Of a stretch of 62,029 bases of DNA, positions 10,504-20,986 are shown one piece after another. This DNA is from Flavobacteriaceae bacterium (GTDB taxonomy: Bacteria; Bacteroidota; Bacteroidia; Flavobacteriales; Flavobacteriaceae). Position 1 is the stretch's first letter. Every line of letters begins with the position of its first letter. A program made the position numbers and the translations under genes. Below the pieces are notes generated by a model. That model did not search any database, was not told where the DNA came from, and was given only the letters and a program-made list of their open reading frames with translations. The stretch is taken from NCBI GenBank assembly GCA_002721275.1, contig PBJZ01000018.1, forward strand, positions 73,629-135,657, given 5' to 3'.

Positions 10504-11295
10504 ATGAAATACCCAAAAAAAGTTAGTAAATATATTGTTGATTGGCTAAGCAATTATTTAATCAATTCAAAAAATAAAGGATTTGTTGTTGGTGTATCAG
10601 GAGGTATTGATTCTGCAGTCACATCAAAACTATGTGCACTCTCTGGTTTTCCTGTTTACATCATAGAAATGCCAATTAATCAGGAAAAAAGCCAAGTTGC
10701 AAGAGCCAAAGAACATATGAAATTATTGAAAAACGAATTTTCAAACGTGACTTCAATAACAACATCCTTAACAAATGTTTTTGACACACTTAAAAATGAA
10801 TTAAAAAAACATAAAAAGGGTGAACTGAATCAACATAGCCTCGCTAATACAAGAGCTAGACTCAGAATGACTACCCTTTACTACTATGCCGGTCATTATG
10901 AATCTTTGGTTGTCGGGACTGGAAATAAAGTTGAGGATTTCGGTATTGGTTTTTATACAAAATATGGTGATGGAGGTGTTGATTTAAGCCCCATTGCTGA
11001 TCTACTTAAATCAGATGTTTTTTCGCTAGGAAAGTTTTTAAAAATTAATAGTCAGATTTTAAATGCAAAACCTACAGACGGATTGTGGGATGACAATAGA
11101 ACTGATGAGGATCAAATGGGAATTGGTTATGACGAAATTGAGGAGGCAATGAATTTAATTACTAAAAAAATCCCGGATAAAGAACTAAGTATTGATCAGA
11201 TAAAATCAAGAAAAATATATAAGAATTTAAACAAACAAAATAGACATAAAATGACACCTATTCCTATTTGTAAGGTGCCTGTGAATTTATTATAA
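10504..11295 (+). CDS. nadE: NH3-dependent NAD+ synthetase
   Basis: GVSGGIDSAVTSKL (SGGxDS P-loop), TGNKVEDFGIGFYTKYGDGGVDL, DGLWDDNRTDEDQMG; ATG 10504 preferred over upstream start. Confidence 0.95.
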   Translation: MKYPKKVSKYIVDWLSNYLINSKNKGFVVGVSGGIDSAVTSKLCALSGFPVYIIEMPINQEKSQVARAKEHMKLLKNEFSNVTSITTSLTNVFDTLKNELKKHKKGELNQHSLANTRARLRMTTLYYYAGHYESLVVGTGNKVEDFGIGFYTKYGDGGVDLSPIADLLKSDVFSLGKFLKINSQILNAKPTDGLWDDNRTDEDQMGIGYDEIEEAMNLITKKIPDKELSIDQIKSRKIYKNLNKQNRHKMTPIPICKVPVNLL

Positions 11296-13233
11296 AACTC
11301 TATTTAATTTTTTTGATACGGTTTTTTTTAATTGATTGTAATTAATTATATCCTCCAGTAAATTTTTATTGTTATTTTTTTTTAACTCACTCTTAAGTAT
11401 ATTTATTTTGTCATTAATTAGACTTTTTCTCAAAGTTAAGATTGTCTCACAAACTAGTTGACCTAAGTCATGCGTTTTGTCTTTGACAAAGATATTTTTA
11501 CTATCCCAAGAATGAAGAAAATATTTTTCTGTTTCCATTATTATATCTGCAACGACGCTGCTCAGGTTATGATTATCTGAGAACATTAAACTGTTTACAG
11601 CTGAATCAGATTTTAGCTGATAAGCAGATATAAGCTTATTGAATAAGTTCCTGAATGTTGGATCAGCTAATTCAACTTCATCCTGTTGCAAATCAAGAAA
11701 TATTTTTTCAAAAACTTTTGATTTTATATTTTCAAAACTTTCAATTACCTCGCCTTTCTCATCGGGCTTGATAACTATCTCTTCATATTCAGCTTCCAAA
11801 TGCCCGTATTGAAGTAGAATAGATATGATTTGTTTTTCGAGGATATATTTAGAATCTATTTTATTTAAATCTAAATCTTTTTTTGGCACTTTGACTAATG
11901 ATGCTCTTCTTGAACTGTTTATCTTTGATTTATTATTGTGTTGAGCAAAAGAAGTAAAGACTGCTTGTTCACTTATTCCCATAATATCAGAACAACTCTT
12001 CAAATAATATTCTTGTTTAATTACATCTGATATTTTTGATATGCTCTTAATTATTTCATTTACAATTTGTGTTTTTTTAATAGGATCATTTTTACTGTTA
12101 TCAGATAAAAGCCTTGCTTTAAATTGTATGAAATCTTTTGTATTATCCTCAAGAAACTTTTTAATAACATGTTCAGAATTATTTCTTGCAAAACTATCCG
12201 GATCTTCTCCACTAGGAAAAGTACAGATCCTGACATTAATTCCTTGTTCCAAAATCAAATCCACGCCTCTCAAGGCAGCCCTAATTCCAGCAGGATCAGA
12301 GTCAAACAATAAAATGATATTAGAGGTTAGACGTTTTATTAGTCTAATCTGATCTGAGGTCAATGCAGTGCCCGATGATGATACTACATTGGTTATTCCT
12401 GACTGATGCAACTGTATCACGTCTGTATAACCTTCAACTATATAACAAGCATCTTCCTTTGCAATAGATTTTTTTGATTCAAACAACCCATATAAAATTT
12501 TACTTTTGTTGTAAACCTCACTTTCGGGAGAATTAATGTATTTGGCTGTTTTTTTTTGATTTGATAATGTTCTTCCACCAAAACCTTGAACACGACCTGA
12601 CATACTTCTTATTGGGAAAATTATTCTACCTCTAAATCTATCAATAGCTCTTGATGATCCATCTTTGGCTATAACTAAACCAGTACTTATTAGGAAATCA
12701 ATATTATATCCATTTTTCAATGCATTTTTTGAAAGACTATCTAATATGTCTGGGGAATAACCAAGTCTAAAAAATTTTATTGAGTTATCCGTAAACCCCC
12801 TTTCTTTAAAATAAGACAAAGCCAAGGCTTTTCCTTCAGTAGAATTTATTAAGCAATTTTGAAAAAAATCGCATGCATAATCGGATATGAGATACATACT
12901 TTCTCTTTGATTGTTTAATTTTTTATTTTCCTCTGATTGCTTTGATTCTTCAATTTCAATGGAATATTTTTTAGCTAAATATTTAATTGCCTCAGGATAT
13001 GAAAAATGCTCATGCTCCATTAAAAAAGCAACAACATTTCCACCTTTACCACTACTAAAATCCTTCCAAATTTGTTTTACTGGTGAAACCATAAAACTTG
13101 GTGTCTTTTCTTTTGTGAATGGACTCAATCCTTTGTAATTTGTACCTGATTTTTTTAGAGATATAAAATCGCCTATTACCTCCTCCACTCTAGCAGATTC
13201 GTATACCTGGTCAATAGTTGTTTTTTTAATCAC
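11290..13233 (-). CDS. dnaG: DNA primase
   Basis: GLSPFTKEKTPSFMVSP, RFRGRIIFPI, GRVQGFGGR, VEGYTDVI, LFDSDPAGI motifs. Confidence 0.96.
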   Translation of the reverse strand: MIKKTTIDQVYESARVEEVIGDFISLKKSGTNYKGLSPFTKEKTPSFMVSPVKQIWKDFSSGKGGNVVAFLMEHEHFSYPEAIKYLAKKYSIEIEESKQSEENKKLNNQRESMYLISDYACDFFQNCLINSTEGKALALSYFKERGFTDNSIKFFRLGYSPDILDSLSKNALKNGYNIDFLISTGLVIAKDGSSRAIDRFRGRIIFPIRSMSGRVQGFGGRTLSNQKKTAKYINSPESEVYNKSKILYGLFESKKSIAKEDACYIVEGYTDVIQLHQSGITNVVSSSGTALTSDQIRLIKRLTSNIILLFDSDPAGIRAALRGVDLILEQGINVRICTFPSGEDPDSFARNNSEHVIKKFLEDNTKDFIQFKARLLSDNSKNDPIKKTQIVNEIIKSISKISDVIKQEYYLKSCSDIMGISEQAVFTSFAQHNNKSKINSSRRASLVKVPKKDLDLNKIDSKYILEKQIISILLQYGHLEAEYEEIVIKPDEKGEVIESFENIKSKVFEKIFLDLQQDEVELADPTFRNLFNKLISAYQLKSDSAVNSLMFSDNHNLSSVVADIIMETEKYFLHSWDSKNIFVKDKTHDLGQLVCETILTLRKSLINDKINILKSELKKNNNKNLLEDIINYNQLKKTVSKKLNRVL

Positions 13234-13271
13234 AAAAAAGTGTTTGTATAAAAATAAAAAAAGTTATGGAT

Positions 13272-14252
13272 TCACAACTTTCTTTCTACGACATAATTAA
13301 TCATTAATTCCATTGCGTCTCTGTATTTACTTTTTGGATAAGTATTTAATAAATTAATTGATTTATTTTTATAAATATTCATTGATTTTGTTGCATATTC
13401 AACTCCCCCAAGGTCTACTACCTTTTGGACTACTTCTTTAACAATATTTTTGTTATTTCTACTTTTCTTTATGGCTCTTAAAAGCCATTTCTTATCCTTA
13501 TTATTTGCAATATTTAAAGAATAAATTAGTGGTAGCGTTATCTTTTTTTGTTTAATATCATTGCCGATTGGTTTTCCTATTTTAAATCTACTGTAATCAA
13601 AAAGATCATCTTTGATCTGAAAAGCTATTCCAATTAATTCTCCAATTCTGTGAATTTTTTGCACATCTTTTACATAACTATTTACTGATTTTGCGCCTAT
13701 GGCACAACATGCAGCTATTAGTGATGCTGTTTTTTTCTTAATAATTGTGAAGTACTCATCTTCCGTTATATTTAATTTTCTAGATTTCTCGATCTGTAAA
13801 ATTTCACCCTGACTCATTTCACGAACAGCAACTGAAATAATTTTGAGTATATCAAAATCATTATTTTCTATTGAAATAAGCAATCCTTTGGATAAAAGAT
13901 AATCTCCAACCAAAACCGCTATCTTGTTTTTCCATAATGCATTAATTGAAAAGAAACCTCTTCGCTGGTTGCTATCATCAACTACATCATCATGGACAAG
14001 TGTTGCCGTATGGATCAATTCAACAACGGAAGCTCCTCGATAGGTTTTCTCACTTATTTTATTCGATCTAGAACACATTTTTGCACATAAGAAGACTAGC
14101 ATTGGTCTCATTTGTTTCCCCTTCCTCTTTAGGATAAAGTGTATGATTTTATTTAAAACTGAAATTTTTGAAAACATGGATTTAGAAAACATACTTTCAA
14201 AATTTTCCATTTCTTGGTAAATTGGAATTTTAATTTTTTCTTCAATTTTCAT
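13272..14252 (-). CDS. Polyprenyl diphosphate synthase (trans-IPPS family)
   Basis: HTATLVHDDVVDDSNQRRG (first Asp-rich motif), FQIKDDLFDY (second), GKQMRPMLVF. Confidence 0.94.
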   Translation of the reverse strand: MKIEEKIKIPIYQEMENFESMFSKSMFSKISVLNKIIHFILKRKGKQMRPMLVFLCAKMCSRSNKISEKTYRGASVVELIHTATLVHDDVVDDSNQRRGFFSINALWKNKIAVLVGDYLLSKGLLISIENNDFDILKIISVAVREMSQGEILQIEKSRKLNITEDEYFTIIKKKTASLIAACCAIGAKSVNSYVKDVQKIHRIGELIGIAFQIKDDLFDYSRFKIGKPIGNDIKQKKITLPLIYSLNIANNKDKKWLLRAIKKSRNNKNIVKEVVQKVVDLGGVEYATKSMNIYKNKSINLLNTYPKSKYRDAMELMINYVVERKL

Positions 14253-14266
14253 TATTAAAATTTAAT

Positions 14267-15307
14267 TTACTTATTTGCTAATTGACCACAAGCAGCATTG
14301 ATATCTTTTCCTCTTGAATATCTTACTGTGACTGAGATATTTGAATTTTCTAATAAATTTTTATATTCATTAACTTTTTCCCTTGAAGCTTGTTGAAATT
14401 TTAAATTTCCCACAGGGTTATATTCAATTAGATTAACTTTTGAGGGTATTTTTTTACAAAAACTAATCAGTGATTTTATATCTTCAATCTTATCGTTAAT
14501 GCCCTTCCAAACAATGTACTCAAGAGTAATAATCTTATTGGTTTTACTATACCAGTATTGAAGAGATTCCAATAGTTTTGATAGAGGAAATTGTTTTGTG
14601 AATGGCATTATTTTTTCTCTTATTGATTGGCTAGCACTATGTAATGAAACAGCTAGTTTAAATTTTACTTGATCGTCAGCTAATTTTTTGATCATTTTCG
14701 GGATGCCTGATGTTGACAGTGTGATTCTTCTCTGGGATATACCAAGCCCACTAGGGCTAGATATTTTTTTTATTGCATTCATTACATTTTTATAATTTAA
14801 TAATGGTTCACCCATTCCCATAAATACAATATTTGTGAGAGGCCTATTTAAGTATAGCTTACTTTGTTCTCCAACAAAAACAACCTGATCAAAAATTTCA
14901 TCAGAGTTTAGATTTCTCATTCGTTTTAATAGTGAAGTTGCACAAAAATTACAGTCAAGACTGCACCCTACCTGAGAGGATATACAACTTGTAACTCTAT
15001 TTTTTGTTGGTATTATTACTGATTCAATTATATATCCATCATATAATTTTAAGGTGTTCTTAATTGTTCCGTCTATACTTTTTTGTTGCTTATCAACTAA
15101 AACATTATTAATTGAAAATTTTTCATCTAAGGTCACTCTCAAAGAACTAGGAATATTGGTCATTTTTTCAAATGAGGAAATTCCTTTCTGCCATAACCAA
15201 CTATATATTTGTTTTGCTCGAAAAACTTTTTCACCCTCATTTTGTAAAAAAATTTCTAGCTCCTCTAAAGAAAGGGATCGTATGTCCTTCTTTTTGATTT
15301 TATTCAT
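14267..15307 (-). CDS. rlmN: 23S rRNA (adenine2503-C2)-methyltransferase
   Basis: SSQVGCSLDCNFCAT radical SAM motif, FMGMGEPLLN, C-terminal AACGQLA. Confidence 0.96.
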   Translation of the reverse strand: MNKIKKKDIRSLSLEELEIFLQNEGEKVFRAKQIYSWLWQKGISSFEKMTNIPSSLRVTLDEKFSINNVLVDKQQKSIDGTIKNTLKLYDGYIIESVIIPTKNRVTSCISSQVGCSLDCNFCATSLLKRMRNLNSDEIFDQVVFVGEQSKLYLNRPLTNIVFMGMGEPLLNYKNVMNAIKKISSPSGLGISQRRITLSTSGIPKMIKKLADDQVKFKLAVSLHSASQSIREKIMPFTKQFPLSKLLESLQYWYSKTNKIITLEYIVWKGINDKIEDIKSLISFCKKIPSKVNLIEYNPVGNLKFQQASREKVNEYKNLLENSNISVTVRYSRGKDINAACGQLANK

Positions 15308-15310
15308 TTT

Positions 15311-16360
15311 TTAGATGATCAACATAGCATCTCCGTATGTGTAGAACTTATACTTTTCCTTGATAGCCTCATTGTATGCATTCATTACCATATCGTGGCC
15401 TGCAAAGGCTGATACCATCATCAATAGAGTAGATTTAGATGTATGAAAGTTCGTGATCATAGAATTTGCAATTGCAAAATCATGGGGAGGAAAAACAAAT
15501 TTATGAGTCCATCCGTTATGAGGTTTTAAGGTATTAACTGAAGAGACTGAACTTTCCAAAGCTCTCATAACCGTTGTTCCTACTGCACATATCCTTTTCT
15601 TCTTTGTAAGTGCCGAATTTACAATATTTACTGCACTTTCGTCAATAATTAACTCTTCAGAATCCATTTTATGTTTTGATAAATCTTCCACCTCAACAGG
15701 GTTAAAAGTACCCAGTCCAACATGAAGTGTTAGCTCAGCTAAATTAATGCCTTTTATTTCCAATCTTTTTAATAAGTTTTTGGAAAAGTGTAATCCAGCG
15801 GTTGGTGCGGCTACAGCACCTTCATGTTTAGCATATATTGTTTGATATCGGTCTTTATCCTCTTTCTCCACAGGTCTATTTATATACTTAGGAAGAGGTG
15901 TTTCGCCTAATTCATTTAATTTTTTTCTAAATTCTTCATAAGAACCATCAAATAAAAATCTTAAAGTTCTACCCCTCGATGTAGTGTTATCGATTACCTC
16001 AGCTACTAAAGATTCGTCATCTCCAAAGTATAATTTATTACCGATTCTTATTTTTCTTGCAGGATCAACCAAAACATCCCAAAGCCTTTGTTCTTGATTT
16101 AACTCTCTTAAAAGAAAAACCTCAATTCTAGCACCAGTCTTTTCCTTATTTCCGAACAATCTAGCAGGAAATACTTTAGTGTTATTTAAAACTAATACAT
16201 CATCCTCATCAAAAAAATTAATTACATCCTTGAACATAAGGTGTTGAATTTCTCCGTTTTGTCTGTTTAAGATAAGTAATCTTGACTCATCTCTATTTTC
16301 ATTAGGATATTGGGCCTGCAATGAATCTGGTAATTCAAAATTAAAGTCAGATAATTTCAT
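15311..16360 (-). CDS. queA: S-adenosylmethionine:tRNA ribosyltransferase-isomerase
   Basis: [48 protein letters not shown]. Confidence 0.97.
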   Translation of the reverse strand: MKLSDFNFELPDSLQAQYPNENRDESRLLILNRQNGEIQHLMFKDVINFFDEDDVLVLNNTKVFPARLFGNKEKTGARIEVFLLRELNQEQRLWDVLVDPARKIRIGNKLYFGDDESLVAEVIDNTTSRGRTLRFLFDGSYEEFRKKLNELGETPLPKYINRPVEKEDKDRYQTIYAKHEGAVAAPTAGLHFSKNLLKRLEIKGINLAELTLHVGLGTFNPVEVEDLSKHKMDSEELIIDESAVNIVNSALTKKKRICAVGTTVMRALESSVSSVNTLKPHNGWTHKFVFPPHDFAIANSMITNFHTSKSTLLMMVSAFAGHDMVMNAYNEAIKEKYKFYTYGDAMLII

Positions 16361-16379
16361 AATTTTTTTATTTTGACGA

Positions 16380-16387
16380 CAAATATA
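16380..16387 (-). promoter_or_regulatory. Candidate queA promoter -7 box (TATATTTG), with CTTG at about -33
   Basis: CAAATATA on plus strand, 19 nt upstream of queA ATG; CAAG at 16409..16412 is a near-match to a minus-strand -33 TTTG. Confidence 0.45.
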
Positions 16388-16429
16388 CTAACATGAGACC
16401 CCGGAAGTCAAGGAAATATAAAAATTAAT

Positions 16430-17656
16430 TTATTTCATATTAACACTAATACCTACAGACTTTAAATCATTCCAAAAATTTGGATAAGATTTATTGACAA
16501 CTTCAGCATCAGAAATATTTATATCTGTGATCGTAGCAAGAGGTGCAAATGACATTGCCATTCTGTGATCGTCATAAGTTGATATGTTGATATTTTTATT
16601 AATCTTATTAGTTTTATAGACCAATAAATTACTTTCAGTTATTTCAACTTTTCCACCAAGCTTTTTGATCTCATTTTTTAAAGCAATCAGCCTATCAGTC
16701 TCTTTTATTTTTAAAGTATGAAGTCCCTCTAATTCACAACGAACACCTAATCCTAAACATGTTACAGCAATGGTTTGTGCAATATCTGGTGAATCAATAA
16801 GATTCAATTTAATGAAATTCGGTTTAATAAAATTTTTTAGTTTTTCAATTACAAGCTTGTCTCCTTTTATAAAACTATTCACTCCTAATTTTCTATATAT
16901 TTTCATAAGACATGAATCACCCTGTAAAGAATTATTCCTAAAACTAGTCAATCTAAAATTCGCTTTGTTTGATAATGCTACTAAGCTGAAAAAATATGAG
17001 GCTGAACTCCAATCAGATTCAACTTTTATTGATGTATCATTAATTTTTTCCTTTGCATACACAATTATTTTTTTGTCCTTAAATTCAGTTTTTACATTTA
17101 CTTTTTCAAGAATAGATTTTGTCATTTTTATATATGGTAAAGATGCGAATTCACCATTTAAATTAATTTCAATACCACCAGTTAGTTTCGGTGCAATAAG
17201 CATCAAAGATGAAATGTATTGACTGCTTATATTTGAAGAAATTCTTACTATTTTACTGTGTGGTTTTTTTCCAATAATTTTTAAAGGAGGATATCCATAT
17301 TTATTAACATAATCAATTGAAGCTCCAATTTGTCTTAAGGAATCTACTAATATTGAAATTGGCCTCTCTTGCATTCTTTTTGATCCTGTTAAAACAATTC
17401 TTGATTTTGGTTTAAACGCATAATATGATGTCAAAAACCTCATTGCTGTTCCAGCATGATTAATATCCAAAACCTTGTTGCTTGATTTTAATACATTCAT
17501 CATCTGAATGGAGTCCTCAGAATTTGATAAATTTTTGATATCAATATTATTGTAAAGAGCTTTTAAAAGAATTAGCCTATTTGACTCACTCTTTGAACCG
17601 CTTATAAATACTTCACCCTCCAAATCTCTATTAATTTTTTCTAGCTTAACATCCAT
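16430..17656 (-). CDS. aroA: 3-phosphoshikimate 1-carboxyvinyltransferase
   Basis: GSKSESNRLILL, HAGTAMRFLTSYYA, LTGSKRMQERPI, KETDRL, YDDHRMAM. Confidence 0.95.
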   Translation of the reverse strand: MDVKLEKINRDLEGEVFISGSKSESNRLILLKALYNNIDIKNLSNSEDSIQMMNVLKSSNKVLDINHAGTAMRFLTSYYAFKPKSRIVLTGSKRMQERPISILVDSLRQIGASIDYVNKYGYPPLKIIGKKPHSKIVRISSNISSQYISSLMLIAPKLTGGIEINLNGEFASLPYIKMTKSILEKVNVKTEFKDKKIIVYAKEKINDTSIKVESDWSSASYFFSLVALSNKANFRLTSFRNNSLQGDSCLMKIYRKLGVNSFIKGDKLVIEKLKNFIKPNFIKLNLIDSPDIAQTIAVTCLGLGVRCELEGLHTLKIKETDRLIALKNEIKKLGGKVEITESNLLVYKTNKINKNINISTYDDHRMAMSFAPLATITDINISDAEVVNKSYPNFWNDLKSVGISVNMK

Positions 17657-17657
17657 T

Positions 17658-17984
17658 TTAAACTAGTTTAGAATTTTTATCATGTCTGTCTTTATCTCTT
17701 TCAGATTTAATTTTGAGTTTTTCACTAAAGGCCTTTTCTAGATCGATTCCTGTTTGATTAGCTATACATAATACCACGAAAAGTACATCAGACAGTTCCT
17801 CTCCTAAATCTTTATTTTTGTCTGAATCTTTCTCGCTTTGCTCTCCAAATCTTCTTGAAATTATTCTTGCAACCTCACCAACCTCTTCCGTTAGTTGGAC
17901 CATGTTTGTCATGATATCAAAATACCTTACACCATATTTTAATATCCAATTATCCACTTGTTTTTGAGCATTTTTTATATTCAT
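17658..17984 (-). CDS. MazG-like nucleotide pyrophosphohydrolase
   Basis: QLTEEVGEVARIISR ... DLGEELSDVLFVVLCIAN (EExxE/ExxD metal-binding pattern). Confidence 0.88.
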   Translation of the reverse strand: MNIKNAQKQVDNWILKYGVRYFDIMTNMVQLTEEVGEVARIISRRFGEQSEKDSDKNKDLGEELSDVLFVVLCIANQTGIDLEKAFSEKLKIKSERDKDRHDKNSKLV

Positions 17985-17989
17985 TTTAT

Positions 17990-18691
17990 TTATAGTTTAT
18001 TAATTATTTCATCTATGTTTTTATAGGAGTAAATAATAGGACAAATATCATGATAATCTTCGAAATTTGAATTAAAATGTATTGTATTCATTCCCACACT
18101 TTTTGCCCCACAGATATCTGCGAAAAAATTATCTCCAATCATTAAACAATTTTCAGCAGAATTATGAGTTAAATTAAGGGCATATTCAAATATCTTTGGA
18201 TTCGGTTTTTTTTTACCTGCTCTTTCTGAAGTTATTATTTCACCAAAATATTTAGATAATCCTGATAAATTAATTTTTTTTTGTTGAACCTCGTCAAAAC
18301 CATTAGTTATTATATGTAACTTATACTTAGATGAGAGGGTTTTAAGCATTTTTTTTACACCCTTAAAGAGTTTGTTTTTAGTTGGCAATAAATTGATATA
18401 CTTGTTTGAAATATCGTTCAAAAAATGATCATCATAATTAAATTTTAGAATATCAAAAGTCTCCCTAAAACGAATAGTTCTAAGTTCTTTTTTACTAATC
18501 TTATTTTTACTGTACAGGTCCCAATACTTATGATTTATTGGAACATAATACTCTAAAAAAAACAAGTAATCAAATGGAAAGGTATAGTCATTAAATATAT
18601 CTTTAAAAGTTAATTTAGAATTTCTTTCAAAATCCCAAAGTGTATGATCTAAATCAAAAAAAATAGCTTTAAGTTTACCTAACTTTCCCAT
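17990..18691 (-). CDS. HAD superfamily hydrolase, YjjG-type noncanonical pyrimidine nucleotidase
   Basis: FFDLDHTLWDFE, HIITNGFDEVQ, KKPNPKIF, MIGDNFFADICGA. Confidence 0.9.
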   Translation of the reverse strand: MGKLGKLKAIFFDLDHTLWDFERNSKLTFKDIFNDYTFPFDYLFFLEYYVPINHKYWDLYSKNKISKKELRTIRFRETFDILKFNYDDHFLNDISNKYINLLPTKNKLFKGVKKMLKTLSSKYKLHIITNGFDEVQQKKINLSGLSKYFGEIITSERAGKKKPNPKIFEYALNLTHNSAENCLMIGDNFFADICGAKSVGMNTIHFNSNFEDYHDICPIIYSYKNIDEIINKL

Positions 18692-19979
18692 GTTTTATTA
18701 TAAATTTCAAAAACGAGGAACGTAAATTTTTATTTTCTTGGTATTTATTAAATATTCCTGCTGTAAAGACAATAGAAAAAATAGAATTTTCCAAAGGAAG
18801 AAAAGAGAAGATTCTATCTAATTTTGAGAAAACTTGAGAACTAGATTCTTTTCTTATTGATTCTTCTGTTGAAACAATTGGAAAAATCTTTAGTTTAGTT
18901 TGAGATTCATTCACTAAATCATAGAAATAAAATGGGACTGAGGTACTAGCTCTAAAACCAATTTTATCATTATAACACATACTGTAATCTTCAAAAATTT
19001 CATTATTTATTAAATCATTATATATTTTTGATAGTGATATTATGCCATTATTAAGCATAATCTTATTGGGTATTCTATGAATCAAATCTTGTAAGTTTCT
19101 GTTTTCTTTTTTTAAAACAATTGAATCCAATTGTCCAAAATAAGAGACAAGATGTCCAACAAAATTATGATCTGAAAAATTTTTAATTAGAAGTTTATAA
19201 TTTTTATTCAATAAAGAAACTGATCCAATATTATAACTTTTGTTTGAATATTTAAAAAAAGTTAAAAAATCAATATGATTTTTTTTAAAAAAACTAATTA
19301 TAAAGTCATATTGATCATATGGATCTTTTTTTATTTTGGCTAGAACTAGAACTTGTCTAAGCAACAACTTTATATCCAGCCTGTATATGGATTGAAGAGA
19401 TTGGAATATAGATGAAATAATAGATTTATTTAAAAACTTAAATTGCTGTGGAACACTCAGAATAGGTAAAAAAGGTTTTTTTAAATGCATTTTAGTGCTT
19501 AAATCATTAAACCTTTTATTAATAATTATTTTTAACTCACTAATCCATATATCAACAAGTGGTAGTTCCAAAAACATATTTTGATGCGCTAAACTATTCT
19601 TAAACATAAATCTACCCGTGGAGTCTTTTATGTGTGGCAAATATTCCTCGTATCTACTTATCAGATAAAAACTTGCTCCAAAGACATCAAACGGAAGAGT
19701 TGAATTTTCAGGAACTTTAAAAAATACCACGTGTCCTTTCCAATTGAATAATTCTGGGGAAATATCCTGAATCCCAGTATCGACTAATATTTTTGAACGA
19801 TAAAAGAATAATTCATTTCCTAAAGGCTTATCTGAATAACTTATTTTAGGACCATTATGAGAAACAAATTCTTCAATAGAACTAGTCATTTTAATTTTTA
19901 TATCAAGCATTCTAAAAAAAATATGTCTAAAAATATAACCTAACCTGGGTGTTATTTTTGGAGTGTAAACAAACAGCAT
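18675..19979 (-). CDS. DUF7033 / polysaccharide-deacetylase-like family protein, possibly catalytically degenerate
   Basis: LFVYTPKITPRLGYIF, PLGNELFFYRSKIL, LPFDVFGASFYLISRYEEYLPH, EDYSMCYNDKIGFRASTSVPFYFYDL match my recollection of a conserved flavobacterial family. Confidence 0.75.
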   Translation of the reverse strand: MLFVYTPKITPRLGYIFRHIFFRMLDIKIKMTSSIEEFVSHNGPKISYSDKPLGNELFFYRSKILVDTGIQDISPELFNWKGHVVFFKVPENSTLPFDVFGASFYLISRYEEYLPHIKDSTGRFMFKNSLAHQNMFLELPLVDIWISELKIIINKRFNDLSTKMHLKKPFLPILSVPQQFKFLNKSIISSIFQSLQSIYRLDIKLLLRQVLVLAKIKKDPYDQYDFIISFFKKNHIDFLTFFKYSNKSYNIGSVSLLNKNYKLLIKNFSDHNFVGHLVSYFGQLDSIVLKKENRNLQDLIHRIPNKIMLNNGIISLSKIYNDLINNEIFEDYSMCYNDKIGFRASTSVPFYFYDLVNESQTKLKIFPIVSTEESIRKESSSQVFSKLDRIFSFLPLENSIFSIVFTAGIFNKYQENKNLRSSFLKFIIKHGKVR

Positions 19980-19987
19980 AAAAAGAT

Positions 19988-20986
19988 TTAATTATTTAAT
20001 AATTTCCATAAGCCGTCTTTCAGTTGATTTAGTCCAAATTTTGAAATTGACGAAATCATAAAGTGTGGTATATTTTTGAATACAGATTTCATTTCCTTTT
20101 CATATTCATGTTTTAACTCACTGTCAAGAAGATCGGTCTTTGTTAGTGCAATTGCAAAATTTTTATCTAGCAATTCAGGATTATATTTTCTTAATTCAGA
20201 AGTAAGTACTTCAAATTCATTTTTTAAATTTTTAGTGTCGGATGGTATCATGAATAACAATACTGAGTTTCTCTCAATATGACGCAAAAAATAATAACCT
20301 AATCCCTTCCCAGAGGATGCTCCTTCAATAATACCGGGAATATCAGCAACAACGAAAGAACGAAAATCTCGATATGGAACAATTCCAATATTTGGTTTTA
20401 AAGTAGTGAACTCATATTCCGCAATTTTAGGTTTCGCACCAGTAATTGTGGCAAGTAATGTAGATTTTCCAGCATTTGGATGTCCAACTAAACCAACATC
20501 AGCAAGAACTTTTAGTTCCAAAATTATATCTAGTAATTTCCCTTCCTTTCCAGGTTGAGCATATCTTGGGGTTTGTCTTGTTGGTGATTTAAAATGCCAA
20601 TTCCCTTTTCCACCAATACCTCCTTTTAAAACAATATATTCCTGATCATTTTCTACAAGTTCAAACAAGATATTACCATTCAAATCTTTTATAGTTGTAC
20701 CAATTGGAACCTCTAAATAAACATCACGTCCTTGTGCACCAGAACTCCTGTTCTTCGATCCATTTTCTCCATGATCAGCAGAGAAATGTTGTTTATGTTT
20801 AAAATTATATAAAGTCCATAACTGAGAATTTGCCCTAATTATTACATGTCCTCCTCTACCTCCATCCCCACCATCTGGACCCCCTTTTGTTATGAATTTT
20901 TCTCTGCGAAGATGCATTGAACCCTTTCCTCCATTACCGGATCTTAAATGAACTTTTACATAATCTACAAAATTACCTTCAGTCAT
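19988..20986 (-). CDS. obgE: GTPase Obg
   Basis: [70 protein letters not shown]. Confidence 0.98.
   Translation of the reverse strand: MTEGNFVDYVKVHLRSGNGGKGSMHLRREKFITKGGPDGGDGGRGGHVIIRANSQLWTLYNFKHKQHFSADHGENGSKNRSSGAQGRDVYLEVPIGTTIKDLNGNILFELVENDQEYIVLKGGIGGKGNWHFKSPTRQTPRYAQPGKEGKLLDIILELKVLADVGLVGHPNAGKSTLLATITGAKPKIAEYEFTTLKPNIGIVPYRDFRSFVVADIPGIIEGASSGKGLGYYFLRHIERNSVLLFMIPSDTKNLKNEFEVLTSELRKYNPELLDKNFAIALTKTDLLDSELKHEYEKEMKSVFKNIPHFMISSISKFGLNQLKDGLWKLLNN

Noticed and set aside
12041-12352. Nested plus-strand ORFs within dnaG
   Set aside because: Antisense to conserved primase sequence; no family resemblance.
16770-17222. 150-aa plus-strand ORF inside aroA
   Set aside because: Antisense shadow ORF; aroA motifs are intact across the region.
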